A DNA stretch of 49,291 nucleotides from Candidatus Shapirobacteria bacterium (GCA_016188545.1 JACPHO010000007.1:1-49291), one strand, 5' to 3'. Counted from the first letter of the stretch, positions 30,957 to 41,992 are shown. Translations and numbers: made by a program. The notes: generated from the sequence alone by a model not told the origin.

Positions 30957-31320
30957 TCAACCAGTAGCAAGTATACCTAGCCGACTATTGTTGCCCATAA
31001 AAACATTTTTGGAATCAGAAATTATTAAGTGGAAAAGAACAGAAAAAGACATTAAAAAAAGTGACCCTTTTTCTGACACTAATCGACTAATGCAAAATTC
31101 AGTAGAACAGGATGTTGATGAGCAAGTAGGACATTTTGAGTCAGAAGTTAAAGTCTCATTTGTCAAAAAACAACTGGTCCAGCTCCGTAAGGCATTAACT
31201 ATGATCAAGGTGGGAAAGTACGGCATTTGTGAAAAATGTGGAAAAATGATTGATACTGATAGATTGGCCGTAAAGCCAGAGGTCACTATCTGTATTAACT
31301 GTGCAGTGGATCGTGAATGA
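30940..31320 (+). CDS. DksA/TraR-family zinc-finger protein
   Basis: The ATG at 30940 has GGAG seven bases upstream and gives 126 residues; an in-frame TTG twelve bases earlier is less likely. The N-terminal two-thirds is coiled coil ('LESEIIKWKRTEKDIKKSDPF', 'EVKVSFVKKQLVQLRKALTMI'). The C4 zinc finger uses C97, C100, C118 and C121 ('YGICEKCGKMID', 'ICINCAV'). DksA-like proteins bind RNA polymerase through the secondary channel. The gene overlaps the Lgt-like gene before it and the LspA-like gene after it. Confidence 0.88.
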   Translation: MVQKNNQPVASIPSRLLLPIKTFLESEIIKWKRTEKDIKKSDPFSDTNRLMQNSVEQDVDEQVGHFESEVKVSFVKKQLVQLRKALTMIKVGKYGICEKCGKMIDTDRLAVKPEVTICINCAVDRE

Positions 31321-31612
31321 TGTAATTGTTAAAAACTACGGTGTCAGTTTTGGTCAGAGTTTTCCTGGGATAATTTTTATTAGTGCTTTGCTTTTGGTGG
31401 TGTTGATAGTAATGGCGTGGAGAGATAGAAAAGTTTCTTTATGGCTGGTGGTATTAGGGGGGGGACTAAACTTGATCGAAAGATTGTTTTTTGGATATGT
31501 AAGAGATTACTGGAAAATCCCAGGAATTTCGCTGTATAATAACATCAATGATTGGTTAATTTTTGGAGGAGTAGCGTGGTATATTCTGGAGAAATTGAAG
31601 GAAAAAAAGTAA
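31301..31612 (+). CDS. Short LspA-like (signal peptidase II) protein
   Basis: Conserved LspA parts are present: 'NYGVSFGQSFPG' (the N-x-G-x-AFG motif), 'GGGLNLIERLFFGYVRDYW' (family GGxxNLIDR, here with Glu for the first catalytic Asp), and 'ISLYNNINDWLIFGG' (family FNxAD, here NIND with the second Asp kept). At 103 residues it lacks the first membrane helix. It starts at GTG inside the DksA-like gene. Probably a minimal lipoprotein signal peptidase; the Asp-to-Glu change leaves activity uncertain. Confidence 0.65.
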   Translation: MQWIVNDVIVKNYGVSFGQSFPGIIFISALLLVVLIVMAWRDRKVSLWLVVLGGGLNLIERLFFGYVRDYWKIPGISLYNNINDWLIFGGVAWYILEKLKEKK

Positions 31613-32280
31613 ACGTTGTATATGAAGACGACTACTTAATGATTGTTGAAAAACCATCGGGTATGGTGACGACTCGAGAGATGAGAATGGGTAATGACGG
31701 CATAAGTTACCTTGAAGATTGGGTGGGGGAAAACCGTCCAAATGATATGCACAGAAAGGGGATTGTTCATCGACTGGATAAAGACACCTCGGGATTGGTG
31801 GTAGTGGCAAAAACAGAAGAGGTTCGAACATTATTAAAAGATATTTTCAAGCAGAGGAGGGTCACTAAAAAATACTTGGCGGTGGTGGGAGGCGACCTAC
31901 CCAAAATTGGAGATATGAACATGCCCATAAAAAGGTCTAAGTATTACTTAGGAAGGTTTAAAGTTGATGTGGATGGTAAAAGTGCGGTAACTGAGTTTGG
32001 TGTATTGAAAAAACTAAAAATTGATGGAAAAATGTTTTCATTGGTTGAGGTAAATCTGAAGACTGGTAGAACTCATCAGATCAGAGTTCACTTTAGTTAC
32101 TTGGGGTGGCCGCTCATGGGAGATAGCGTATATAAAGGGTATAAATTTCCCGGATTAAACCGACAATTTTTACATTCTGCATATATTAAGTTTGTCCACC
32201 CAAAAACCTTAAAAGTAATCGAAATAAATTCGCTTTTACCATCTGAGTTACAGGAAATTATTGATAAATATGGGGTTTAA
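31576..32280 (+). CDS. RluD-type pseudouridine synthase
   Basis: The start is GTG with GGAGGAG (31565-31571) at good spacing, inside the preceding gene. The catalytic Asp is D68 in 'IVHRLDKDTSGLVVVAKT', the RluA/RluD signature. 'LVEVNLKTGRTHQIRVHFSYLGWPLMGD' is the second family motif. No S4 domain is present, and the 234-residue length fits the short RluA-like type. It isomerises uridines in rRNA or tRNA; the exact site is unknown. Confidence 0.92.
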   Translation: MVYSGEIEGKKVNVVYEDDYLMIVEKPSGMVTTREMRMGNDGISYLEDWVGENRPNDMHRKGIVHRLDKDTSGLVVVAKTEEVRTLLKDIFKQRRVTKKYLAVVGGDLPKIGDMNMPIKRSKYYLGRFKVDVDGKSAVTEFGVLKKLKIDGKMFSLVEVNLKTGRTHQIRVHFSYLGWPLMGDSVYKGYKFPGLNRQFLHSAYIKFVHPKTLKVIEINSLLPSELQEIIDKYGV

Positions 32281-33112
32281 AAAATATGCTGTTTCGACAC
32301 TTTTGGTGGTCGCAATACTCGTGATGGTGGGTGTTTTTTTGAAATCTTATAGAGGTATGAGCCAGGATTTGAGACTGGCCTATGTTGATGAGAGTGGAAT
32401 AGTAATTAAGTCAATTTCCAAACAGCGAAGGATGGTAAATATTGCTCGGGTAAGCAGTGATGTACCGGTATGGGTTCCTGGTGGGTTGGGGTGGTATGAA
32501 GCTGGGAAAATAAAAAAATTGCTGGAACAGGAAAAACAGACTGACAAGGTGGATGACATATTGGTCTTTAACTTTGGTTTTAATCCAGATATTGTTAGGT
32601 TTTCTTCTGAAAGTATTAGTCGAGATTGGTGGCAGATGGGAAAGGTTTGGGGATGGGGTAATTTTATAACTTACAGTTTAAAGGGAGATGGAGGACTAAT
32701 GACTAAGGAAGAAAAAATTACCGGCCAGTTGTCGGTTGAAAAGGAATTTTTAACCACTATCATGCAAAGAGATTTTGCCGATTCACAGGTGATTGAAGAG
32801 GGAGTTAAAGCATCGGTGTATAACGACGGCACCGCCAATGGTTTGGCGGCGGTGGTGGCTAGAAATATGGAATGGATGGGGATGACTGTGTATGGAGTCG
32901 AAAGCGTAAACCGAGAAGGAGTAGGTGAAAAGTGCCAGATTATTTATGGTGATAAGGTGCTAAAGACTAAAACGTGGGAACATCTGAAGACATTGTTTTT
33001 TATGTGTGAGCAAACTCAAGATGCTCTCTTGGGTGAAAAAGAAGTCGAGTTATACCTGACTGATAAATACGCTGAAATGATAAACTATCAAAGCTATAAT
33101 AATAGTAACTAG
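32270..33112 (+). CDS. Membrane-anchored LytR_C-domain protein
   Basis: An N-terminal membrane segment lies at about residues 7-25. The C-terminal part (about 175-270) has 'VKASVYNDGTANGLAAVVARNMEWMGMTVYGVESVN', the LytR C-terminal domain pattern (V-x-V-x-NGT...GlA). The catalytic LCP domain of LytR is absent, so this is not a ligase by itself. The middle is unassigned. The start overlaps the RluD-type stop. Confidence 0.7.
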   Translation: MGFKKYAVSTLLVVAILVMVGVFLKSYRGMSQDLRLAYVDESGIVIKSISKQRRMVNIARVSSDVPVWVPGGLGWYEAGKIKKLLEQEKQTDKVDDILVFNFGFNPDIVRFSSESISRDWWQMGKVWGWGNFITYSLKGDGGLMTKEEKITGQLSVEKEFLTTIMQRDFADSQVIEEGVKASVYNDGTANGLAAVVARNMEWMGMTVYGVESVNREGVGEKCQIIYGDKVLKTKTWEHLKTLFFMCEQTQDALLGEKEVELYLTDKYAEMINYQSYNNSN

Positions 33113-33141
33113 AAATTAGTAACTAGTAACTAGAAAAAAAT
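33113..33141 (+). repeat. Short tandem repeat before yebC
   Basis: The bases around 33105-33135 contain three near-copies of TAGTAACTAG in tandem between the LytR_C gene stop and the yebC start. No hairpin with a T-run is seen. Confidence 0.5.
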
Positions 33142-33849
33142 ATGTCAGGACATTCAAAATGGGCGAATATTAAAAACAGAAAAGGAGCGCAGGACCAGAA
33201 GCGGAGTGTGACATTTACAAAAATGTCAAAGAACATAATTACGGCGATTAAACTGGGTGGAAATAATACAAATCCTGAAGGTAATTCGTATTTGAAGACA
33301 GTGCTTGATAAGGCTCGTGAAGTAAATATGCCTAAGGAAAATATCACGAGGTTGATAGAGAAATTTAATCTAAGAAAGGATCACTTGCAAAGTCTTTATT
33401 TAGAAGGATTTGGCCCACATGGGGTGCCGGTGATGGTAGAGGTTGAAACCGATAATAAGAATAGAATACTTGGAGAGATACGACTTATCTTTAAAACTAA
33501 TGGTGGGAGTTTGGGTGAGGAGGGAAGTGTTGGTTATCTGTTCGAAAGAGTTGGAGAAATCGAGGTGGAAAAAATGGACGAAAGTTTGGAGTTGGAGTTA
33601 ATTGATAAGGGAGCATTGGAAATCGATGACAAGATAATTATTGTTGAGGCAAAGGCACTGGGCGAAATAGTTAGGTTCTTAAAAGAAAAAGCGATAGAGG
33701 TAACCTTGGGAAAACTGATTATGAGATCTTTAAACCCGATAAGCCTACCATCCGAAACTGAGGTGGGTGAGGTACTTGATATGATTGATGAGTTAGAAGA
33801 AAACGAAGAAGTGGCCGGTGTGTTTGCCGGCTTTGACTATCATGAATAA
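33142..33849 (+). CDS. yebC: YebC/PmpR-family protein
   Basis: It starts MSGHSKWANIKNRKGAQDQKR, the family signature. 'AREVNMPKENITRLIEKF', 'EGFGPHGVPVMVEVETDNKNR' and 'LGEEGSVGYLFER' follow in the usual order. Family members act as transcriptional regulators or, as shown recently for some, in translation of proline-rich stretches. The C-terminus is slightly short (235). Its stop overlaps the next start. Confidence 0.93.
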   Translation: MSGHSKWANIKNRKGAQDQKRSVTFTKMSKNIITAIKLGGNNTNPEGNSYLKTVLDKAREVNMPKENITRLIEKFNLRKDHLQSLYLEGFGPHGVPVMVEVETDNKNRILGEIRLIFKTNGGSLGEEGSVGYLFERVGEIEVEKMDESLELELIDKGALEIDDKIIIVEAKALGEIVRFLKEKAIEVTLGKLIMRSLNPISLPSETEVGEVLDMIDELEENEEVAGVFAGFDYHE

Positions 33850-34627
33850 AAGATTTAGATACATGATGTCGGCACTTATTTGTGCCCTAGGATTTGGGTT
33901 ATTTATATCACTGCCGTATGAGTCAAGGTATTTTGGATTGATGGCAGGGGAGGTATTGGTGGTTTTTTGCATGTGGTTTGGGCTGGGGATTTTGTTTGAA
34001 GGTAACTTTTATGTTCGAGTGATGTCGGTACTTTTGCCAATTATGTTTTTTACTGGTTTTGGAATGTTTGGGGCTCTTCTAGCTGACAACTGGCTGTCGG
34101 TGGTACTGATGTCAATATTTTACGGTCTAATTACTTACGTCATGTTTTTGGTGGAGAATGTGTTCTTGGTAGCTATCGGGTTCAAAACAGTACCACTATA
34201 CAGAGCTGCCTATACGGTATCGTTGATATTACTACTATTGTCAGCCTTTTTTATGTACGATAGTCTTTTTTCTTTTCGAACAACCTACATTTATAACACT
34301 CTATTTTCAATACTAATTTCGGGACTGATTTTTCTATACCAGTTTTGGTCTGTATCGATTGAGTTGCCAGATGATGGTAAAGACCTTAGCTTGCGTTCGT
34401 ACGTACTAATACCGACACTCTTAGTAGCTGAAATGACTTTAGTGCTATCTTTTTGGCCAGCGGGAATATTTAAAGGTTCGGTCTACTTGGTATCGGCAAT
34501 ATACGTTTTATGTGGCTTGATTCAGGCAGATATCCGCAATCGATTGTTTATGAAGACCAAACTAACCTTTTTGTGGATAACTATTGCCATACTTTCCGCC
34601 ATATTGATGGTTACAAAGTGGAATTAA
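33842..34627 (+). CDS. Polytopic membrane protein of unknown function
   Basis: The 261-residue protein has about eight hydrophobic segments spread through the chain ('MMSALICALGFGLFISLPY', 'SVLLPIMFFTGFGMFGALLAD', 'LILLLLSAFFMYDSLF', 'LWITIAILSAILMVTKW'). No transporter or enzyme signature is recognised. The ATG overlaps the yebC stop; an earlier GTG would add residues inside yebC. It is the last gene before the 747-base gene-free region. Confidence 0.7.
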   Translation: MNKRFRYMMSALICALGFGLFISLPYESRYFGLMAGEVLVVFCMWFGLGILFEGNFYVRVMSVLLPIMFFTGFGMFGALLADNWLSVVLMSIFYGLITYVMFLVENVFLVAIGFKTVPLYRAAYTVSLILLLLSAFFMYDSLFSFRTTYIYNTLFSILISGLIFLYQFWSVSIELPDDGKDLSLRSYVLIPTLLVAEMTLVLSFWPAGIFKGSVYLVSAIYVLCGLIQADIRNRLFMKTKLTFLWITIAILSAILMVTKWN

Positions 34628-34778
34628 ACTAAAAATGGTAGTGGAGTTGAGCCTTTTGAATTTAATCTCAAATATCCTCTTGGAATCGGAGATTTAGGTT
34701 CAAATTGAGTAAATAATTTACTAGTAATGAACATTTTTTTAGGTAGGGTAGTGAAGGGAGGGGAGTAAGATAGGCAAT

Positions 34779-34832
34779 ATTTTCACACTTTATCCTATAA
34801 TTTTCACAGATAAAGTCCTATAATATTATAGG
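34779..34832. repeat. Interleaved direct and inverted repeats
   Basis: ATTTTCACA occurs at 34779-34787 and 34800-34808, exactly 21 bases apart. ACTTTATC (34787-34794) and GATAAAGT (34809-34816) are perfect inverted copies. CCTATAATATTATAGG (34817-34832) is a perfect 16-bp palindrome. The 21-base spacing places the direct copies on the same helix face, as for protein-binding iterons. Confidence 0.7.
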
Positions 34833-35041
34833 GTAGGTGATATATATTGATATAGTCTGTGTGAATAAGTAGTTGGCAGCCTCGAATGGATCTGCTAGCT
34901 GTTCGAGAGTAGTCACAGTGGGGGTAGGGATAAGTAATGTAATTAATAGTAGTTTAATTGTTTATTGATATACGTTGGAGACGGGGTGTAGTAGTTGAAG
35001 TATTCTAGTACTCGTCTATCAGGGAGACACTAGAATATTAT

Positions 35042-35069
35042 ATGTCGCACAATGTATCTTTTGCGACGT
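35042..35069. other. Candidate dif site (XerC/XerD recombination site)
   Basis: Left arm ATGTCGCACAA, centre TGTATC, right arm TTTTGCGACGT: two 11-base, largely inverted arms around six bases, 28 in total, the architecture of dif. The outer core GTCGCA / TGCGAC is perfectly inverted. The left arm plus centre resembles Escherichia coli dif (ends CGCATAA TGTATA). It lies 306 bases before a Xer-type recombinase gene and near the strand switch. Confidence 0.7.
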
Positions 35070-35360
35070 ATGTCAAAACGGAAGTGTGGGGGAGGGTTCT
35101 GTAGAAAAAATAAAAAGTTAAAAATAAAAAGTTAAAAAAAACAATAAATATTATTTTGTGATTAGATAACTATATTATTTATCCATTAGTCGCCCGCTTA
35201 CCCTTTGTGTTACAAATTTGGCGACTTAGGTTCAAATCCGTTTGTCGGACTCCCCTCGGCTGATATTTTAGAGTATAGGTAGATATATTGCCTATAAATA
35301 GGCACAATACATATATGACCTCACCAAAGGCCCTAGAAATGACGATTTGATAGTTCGGGG

Positions 35361-35369
35361 TGTTAAGAT
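35361..35369 (+). promoter_or_regulatory. Extended -10 promoter of the Xer recombinase gene
   Basis: TGT TAAGAT ends five bases before the ATG, predicting a leaderless mRNA. Confidence 0.5.
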
Positions 35370-35374
35370 AGACT

Positions 35375-36313
35375 ATGACATCTGATTTGGTAGCCTTGAC
35401 AGTTAACTTTTTAGAATATTTAGAGGTGGAGAGAAACTGCTCTCGATTGACCATAAGAAACTACGCCCATTATCTAAACACTCTAATCCAATACCTTCAT
35501 GAAGAACTAAAAATGGTTTCTCCAAAAATAGAAGATTTAACATTTGAAGTAATTAGAAAATTTAGGGTTCACCTGAGTCGAAGTCCTGGGACAGCTGGGG
35601 CTGATATGAAATCGGTAACTCAGGGGTATTATGTAATCGCTCTAAGGTCTTTTCTAAAATGGTGTGTCAAAAATGATATCAAGTGCCTTGCTCCGGAAAA
35701 AATTGAGGTTCCGAAAAATAATGACCATTCTCTAAAGTTTTTGGATGATGAACAAATGACCAGACTTTTAAACCAACCACTACCTTCATCTAAAAATGGC
35801 TTGAGAGATAGGGCAATATTGGAGCTTTTGTTCTCAACTGGACTGCGGGTATCGGAACTAGTTGGACTATCCCGTGACCAGGTTAACCTATCTACCAGAG
35901 AATTTGGGGTGATTGGTAAGGGTGGTAAGTCACGAGTAGTGTTTGTGTCTAAATCAGCAGCACTTCATGTGGAGCGGTATCTAAAGTCACGGATGGATAA
36001 GATGAAACCACTGTTCATTCGAACTGGTGGTAAGAGTTCAATAACGGACGGTGACGAAAAGATGAGATTGTCAGCTCGATCAGTCCAGAGATTGGTGAAG
36101 CACTATGTCCGAGCCGCTAAGTTGCCGGTAGCGGCGACTCCCCATACACTAAGACATTCAATGGCAACTGACCTTTTACGGGCTGGGGCTGACCTTAGAT
36201 CAGTTCAAGAACTGTTGGGTCACAAGAATATTGCCACTACCCAAGTCTATACGCATGTGACTGATGCTCGTCTTCGAGAGGTTCACGAAAAATTTCACAA
36301 AGGAAACAAATAA
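35375..36313 (+). CDS. Tyrosine recombinase, XerC/XerD type
   Basis: Xer recombinases resolve chromosome dimers at dif. The N-terminal SAM-like domain is 'FLEYLEVERNCSRLTIRNYAHYLNTLIQYL'. The catalytic residues are R158 (STGLRVSEL), K182 (GKGGKSR), H257 and R260 (TPHTLRHSMATDLL), H283 (LLGHKNIATT) and the nucleophile Y292 (QVYTHV). Length (312) is normal. The dif-like site lies just upstream, and no second Xer is in the window, so it may work alone or with a partner elsewhere. Confidence 0.93.
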   Translation: MTSDLVALTVNFLEYLEVERNCSRLTIRNYAHYLNTLIQYLHEELKMVSPKIEDLTFEVIRKFRVHLSRSPGTAGADMKSVTQGYYVIALRSFLKWCVKNDIKCLAPEKIEVPKNNDHSLKFLDDEQMTRLLNQPLPSSKNGLRDRAILELLFSTGLRVSELVGLSRDQVNLSTREFGVIGKGGKSRVVFVSKSAALHVERYLKSRMDKMKPLFIRTGGKSSITDGDEKMRLSARSVQRLVKHYVRAAKLPVAATPHTLRHSMATDLLRAGADLRSVQELLGHKNIATTQVYTHVTDARLREVHEKFHKGNK

Positions 36314-36562
36314 TCCGAATCCCCTGCTGAGAATGATATGTACCGAATATGTCCTATAGTTGACATGTTTCTGGGCATATAGGGGAAAATATTGATCCAA
36401 TCTCTGTCTTTACTTGAGCATTTCTAAATTTCCCGTATTTTAGGCTTAAAATAAAAATTCTAAGCTAATTAGCAGAGAGCACTTTTGACTGCTAAAAGAC
36501 ACTATCTCATAAGTTTAGTCTTATAATGTGAGATATATCCCCTACCCTTACGTATCCTATAT
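36314..36562. other. Intergenic region between convergent xer and gyrA
   Basis: No gene seen. It contains CCTATA / TATAGG arms around 36351-36383 and a TCTCA-TAAG / CTTA-TGAGA stem near 36505-36535 that could end transcription from either side, though neither has a clear T-run. Confidence 0.4.
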
Positions 36563-39232
36563 TTATTTCTTGGCAGGAACCTCGTCGTCGGGGCTGTTAT
36601 TGATGACTGTCATGGCTGTTAACTTGTCGTCGGTTGACTTGAATCTCATCAAAATAACCCCTTTGGTGTTGCGACTAAGTGTGGGAATATTTTTGAGTGG
36701 CAAATTGATGGTAATTGCTTTTTTGGAAACCAGAATCACCTGATCTGCTAACTCAGAAACGACTTGAGCGGCAGCAATTTGACCTGTCTTCGAAGTCAAA
36801 GCAGAGACCTTGACACCAAGTCCACCACGTTTTTGAAGTGGGTATAAGTAAACATTACTACGTTTACCAACACCGTTTTCAGTGACAACTAAAAGATGTC
36901 GGAAAAACGAACCATTCTTTTCTTTTGAGGCAGCGGTGAGAGTAGCAGGAACAACGTCCATGCTGACTAGATAATCATTGTCTTTGAGAGCAATACCTCG
37001 GACACCTTGAGTGTGACGACCCATGGGTCTGGCGTCAGCTTCGTTAAAGCGAATACATTTTCCTTGCTTAGTAACTAAAAATACTTGGTCATTACCACTG
37101 GTTAGCTTTGCCCAAATTAGCTCGTCTTTGGCTTCTAACTTAATTGAAGTTAGTCCTGTTTGACGGATATTTTGGAATTTATCAATAGCAGTTTTCTTAA
37201 CCGTACCATGCTTGGTTGCTAAGAGAATATATTTGTTATCTGCACTCTTACTAAGTGGAAGGACTGTCTGGACAACTTCACCTTGGATTATATTAATCAA
37301 ATTGACGACAGCTTGGCCCTTAGATTGGCGAGAACTTTCAGGTACGTCCCAAACCTTGGTTTTAAAGACACGACCTTTATTGGTGAAATAGAGAAGTTCA
37401 TCGTGAGTGTTTACAAAAAGCATGCTCTCAACCTCATCCTCTAACTTTGTCGACATTCCTGAGACACCCATACCACCGCGTTTTTGGGTACGGTAAGTCT
37501 CTTTGGCAACTCTTTTAATGTAGCCTGTTTTAGTAATGGTAACTAAGGTAGGTTCATTGGAAATCAGATCCTCTTCGCTGAAGTCTTCAAGACCTCGGGA
37601 ATAAATCTTAGTGCGACGAGGGTCAGAGTACTTTTCCATGATTTCAGTGTTTTCAGACTTGAGAATCTTAGTCATTGCATCAGAACGAGTAACGATATCA
37701 GTAAGATGTCTGATATTGGAATTGACTTCAGTGTACTCATCATCAATTTTTTGTCTTTCAAGTGCCGCAAGTCGACGCAGTTGCATCTCGAGAATTGCAT
37801 TGGCTTGAAGATCGGAGAGTTTGAATTTGGCCATTAAGTTCTCGCGAGCTTCTTCAGTGTTTTTGGAAGCACGGATGGTCTTAATAATTTCATCAATAAC
37901 GTCAAGTGCGAGCTTAAGCCCTTCGAGGATGTGAGCCCGCATATAGGCGGTCTTTAGGTCAAAAATACAGCGGCGACGGATAACAGTCTCACGATGTCGA
38001 AGGAAGAGAAGTAGCATTTGGCGAAGGTTTAGAGTCTGGGGAACACCATTGACTAGGGCTAACATGTTGGCAGAGTAAGAGGACTGGAGGGCAGTATATT
38101 TGAAAAGTTTATTGAGAATGGATTTTGGTTTACCGGTTTTTTTGATTTCGACGACGACACGAATACCGTGTCGGTCGGACTCGTCGCGAAGATCTGAGAT
38201 ACCGATAATTTTTTTGTCACGGACTAGATCGGCAATCTTTTTGACGAATTCTGATTTGTTGACCTGGTAAGGAAGTTCAGTGATGACGATACGGATTTTG
38301 CCGGATTTGGTTTCTTCAATTGCAGTTTTACCACGGACACTGAATTTGCCTCGACCAGTGTTATACATTTCAATGATCCCTGTTTTTCCAAAAATTTCTC
38401 CTGATGTGGGAAAGTCTGGACCTTGGACAAACTTGGTGAGGTCTTCGATAGTGGCCGATGTCTCAAAATTGAATTCTAGTTTGCCTAAGTTGTAGACCGG
38501 TTCGAGAACTCGCTCTTGAGTAGTTTGGGCTTTGTTGAGGATGGGTCGAAGGTCGATGGGGACTTCAACAGTTTCCAGAGAAGAATGCTCGAGGATATAT
38601 TCTAGCGCCTGACATAATTCTTTGAGGTTGTGAGGTGGAATACGAGTGGCCATGCCAACGGCAATTCCTTCGGCGCCGTTTAGTAAAAGGTTGGGAATAC
38701 GGACTGGGAGAACGGTAGGTTCGAGAGTAGAAGCATCGTAATTGTCCATCATATCGACCGTATCTTTGTTAAGATCGGTGATCATTTCTGGGGTTATTTT
38801 GGCAAGTTTGACCTCGGTATACCTCATAGCTGCCGGAGGATCGCCGTCGATACTTCCAAAGTTTCCTTGACCGTTTACTAAGATATAACGCATGGAAAAA
38901 TCTTGAGCCATACGGACAAGTGCCATGTAGATACTGGAGTCTCCATGAGGATGGTAAGACTTCATAACGTCTCCAACAACAGCAGCAGACTTGACGTTTT
39001 TACCAGAGACAGTCAGACCCATCTGATTCATGGCATAGATGATTCTTCGGTGGACCGGTTTCATACCATCCCGGACATCAGGTAATGCCCTAGAAACAAT
39101 GACACTCATGGCATAGTCAAGATATGACTTCTCCATCTCAGGGACGATATCAACGTCGAGAATTTTACCTTGATTATTGATGAATATTTTGTCGTCTTTG
39201 ACGATGGTGTTTTTGGTTGTATCTTGGGACAT
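36563..39232 (-). CDS. gyrA: DNA gyrase subunit A
   Basis: GyrA cuts and rejoins DNA during supercoiling. The active Tyr is Y138 in '[14 protein letters not shown]', the quinolone-resistance region is '[24 protein letters not shown]', and the GyrA box is QKRGGMG, close to the QRRGGKG consensus, which argues for gyrase rather than topoisomerase IV. Six beta-pinwheel blades cover about 530-870. The length of 889 is normal, and the tail is basic rather than acidic. The first residues (DTTKNTIVK) recur at the start of the adjacent NYN gene. It has its own TATAAT (39269-39264 on the minus strand). Confidence 0.96.
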   Translation of the reverse strand: MSQDTTKNTIVKDDKIFINNQGKILDVDIVPEMEKSYLDYAMSVIVSRALPDVRDGMKPVHRRIIYAMNQMGLTVSGKNVKSAAVVGDVMKSYHPHGDSSIYMALVRMAQDFSMRYILVNGQGNFGSIDGDPPAAMRYTEVKLAKITPEMITDLNKDTVDMMDNYDASTLEPTVLPVRIPNLLLNGAEGIAVGMATRIPPHNLKELCQALEYILEHSSLETVEVPIDLRPILNKAQTTQERVLEPVYNLGKLEFNFETSATIEDLTKFVQGPDFPTSGEIFGKTGIIEMYNTGRGKFSVRGKTAIEETKSGKIRIVITELPYQVNKSEFVKKIADLVRDKKIIGISDLRDESDRHGIRVVVEIKKTGKPKSILNKLFKYTALQSSYSANMLALVNGVPQTLNLRQMLLLFLRHRETVIRRRCIFDLKTAYMRAHILEGLKLALDVIDEIIKTIRASKNTEEARENLMAKFKLSDLQANAILEMQLRRLAALERQKIDDEYTEVNSNIRHLTDIVTRSDAMTKILKSENTEIMEKYSDPRRTKIYSRGLEDFSEEDLISNEPTLVTITKTGYIKRVAKETYRTQKRGGMGVSGMSTKLEDEVESMLFVNTHDELLYFTNKGRVFKTKVWDVPESSRQSKGQAVVNLINIIQGEVVQTVLPLSKSADNKYILLATKHGTVKKTAIDKFQNIRQTGLTSIKLEAKDELIWAKLTSGNDQVFLVTKQGKCIRFNEADARPMGRHTQGVRGIALKDNDYLVSMDVVPATLTAASKEKNGSFFRHLLVVTENGVGKRSNVYLYPLQKRGGLGVKVSALTSKTGQIAAAQVVSELADQVILVSKKAITINLPLKNIPTLSRNTKGVILMRFKSTDDKLTAMTVINNSPDDEVPAKK

Positions 39233-39861
39233 AGTTTGTAGCTTGATTTAATTATCTTCTTGGATTATAATTTGACTAATCACGCCCTCCGAGCAATCGG
39301 GGGGATTATTTTTGTTTTTCAACTTGTAAGAAAGAATATCTAGTCTTAAATAAACCTTTTTTAATATCCCAAATTTCTTTGCCGAGGTGCCCTTGCTCGT
39401 AGATGACAATTACTTTTTTGGCTTGTTTGATTAAATATTCGTAGACTGGAGCAAAATCTCCATCACCTGAGAAAAAAATAAAAGTGTCATAACCTTCATT
39501 AAGATGCTGGTAGACGTTCATGCAAACTTCAATATCAAAGTCGCATTTTCGGATGGTGATATCTTGATTGTTTACTTTGCCAACAGTTATATATTTGACT
39601 GGTTTGGTTATTAGGTTGTAACCAATTTTTTTAACTTGATTTAAAAAATCGATTGATTTTTGGTTGACATCTGTACCATAAAAAAAATTAAGGGAGTCAA
39701 TTTTGGAATATTTTTTTAGATATTTATAAAGTACTTTTGGATCCACAGGCTTTTTGAGATGCGATTTCCAACCATAGACATTACCGTAGTCAATATAAAC
39801 AACTGTTTTTGAAGTTAGTTTTAATTCTTGGACTTTGACAATCGTGTTTTTGGTTGTATCT
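39196..39861 (-). repeat. 29-bp duplication of the gyrA 5' end at the start of the NYN gene
   Basis: The segments 39196-39224 (gyrA codons about 3-12) and 39833-39861 (NYN codons about 3-12) match at 27 of 29 bases, and both encode DTTKNTIVK in frame. The NYN coding sequence lies between them. Confidence 0.9.
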
Positions 39862-39869
39862 ATGGCCAT
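39306..39869 (-). CDS. NYN-domain (LabA/DUF88-like) nuclease
   Basis: The PIN-like fold of NYN proteins is clear: 'VVYIDYGNVYGW' with D27, 'KCDFDIEVCMNVYQHLNEGYDTFIFFSGDGDFAPVYEYLIKQAKKVIVI' with the DxD and SGDGDF acids, and a final 'WDIKKGLFKTRYSFL'. These residues bind Mg2+ in related ribonucleases. The first 12 residues are copied from GyrA, so the gene was fused to a gyrA start. It sits between gyrB (one base away) and gyrA on one transcript. RNA target unknown. Confidence 0.85.
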   Translation of the reverse strand: MAIDTTKNTIVKVQELKLTSKTVVYIDYGNVYGWKSHLKKPVDPKVLYKYLKKYSKIDSLNFFYGTDVNQKSIDFLNQVKKIGYNLITKPVKYITVGKVNNQDITIRKCDFDIEVCMNVYQHLNEGYDTFIFFSGDGDFAPVYEYLIKQAKKVIVIYEQGHLGKEIWDIKKGLFKTRYSFLQVEKQK

Positions 39870-39870
39870 A

Positions 39871-41895
<2,025 letters not shown>

Positions 41896-41973
41896 CTAAT
41901 TTTTGTATCAATAGTGTTAAAAATATGGTAAAAAAAAGACTCATTTTTGACGGAAAATAGCGTGAAATAATTG

Positions 41974-41982
41974 TGGTATAAT
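41974..41982 (+). promoter_or_regulatory. Extended -10 promoter TGGTATAAT
   Basis: TGG TATAAT ends ten bases before the ATG at 41993, predicting a leader of three or four bases. Third identical copy in the window. Confidence 0.65.
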
Positions 41983-41992
41983 CCGCTTAGTT

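Larger units (their letters stand above)
34628..35374. other. Gene-free, repeat-rich region, probable replication terminus
   Basis: I see no coding region here. It holds a long hairpin (34655-34704, TTTGAA and AATCTC arms), an interleaved repeat block (34779-34832), CTCGAA / TTCGAG (34881-34886, 34902-34907), a 9-bp hairpin (35001-35037), a dif-like site (35042-35069), and A-rich tandem repeats (about 35105-35145). Genes on the left read mostly rightward and those on the right mostly leftward, meeting just past it. Confidence 0.6.

Noticed and set aside
35180-35260. GGTTCAAATCC-like sequence suggesting a tRNA T-arm
   Set aside because: The flanking bases do not form a T-stem, and no acceptor or anticodon arms could be built.
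34628-35374. Origin of replication near gyrA/gyrB
   Set aside because: No dnaA, dnaN or DnaA-box cluster is present, and gene orientation converges on the region, which fits a terminus instead.
35179-35454. Minus-strand open frame overlapping the xer start
   Set aside because: No domain, poor composition, and it crosses the xer promoter and start.
34800-36400. CRISPR-like repeats in the gene-free region
   Set aside because: Repeats are too short, too few and not regularly spaced; no cas genes are present.
36523-36528. TATAAT on the plus strand before the end of gyrA
   Set aside because: No plus-strand gene follows; it is probably part of a convergent-end hairpin.
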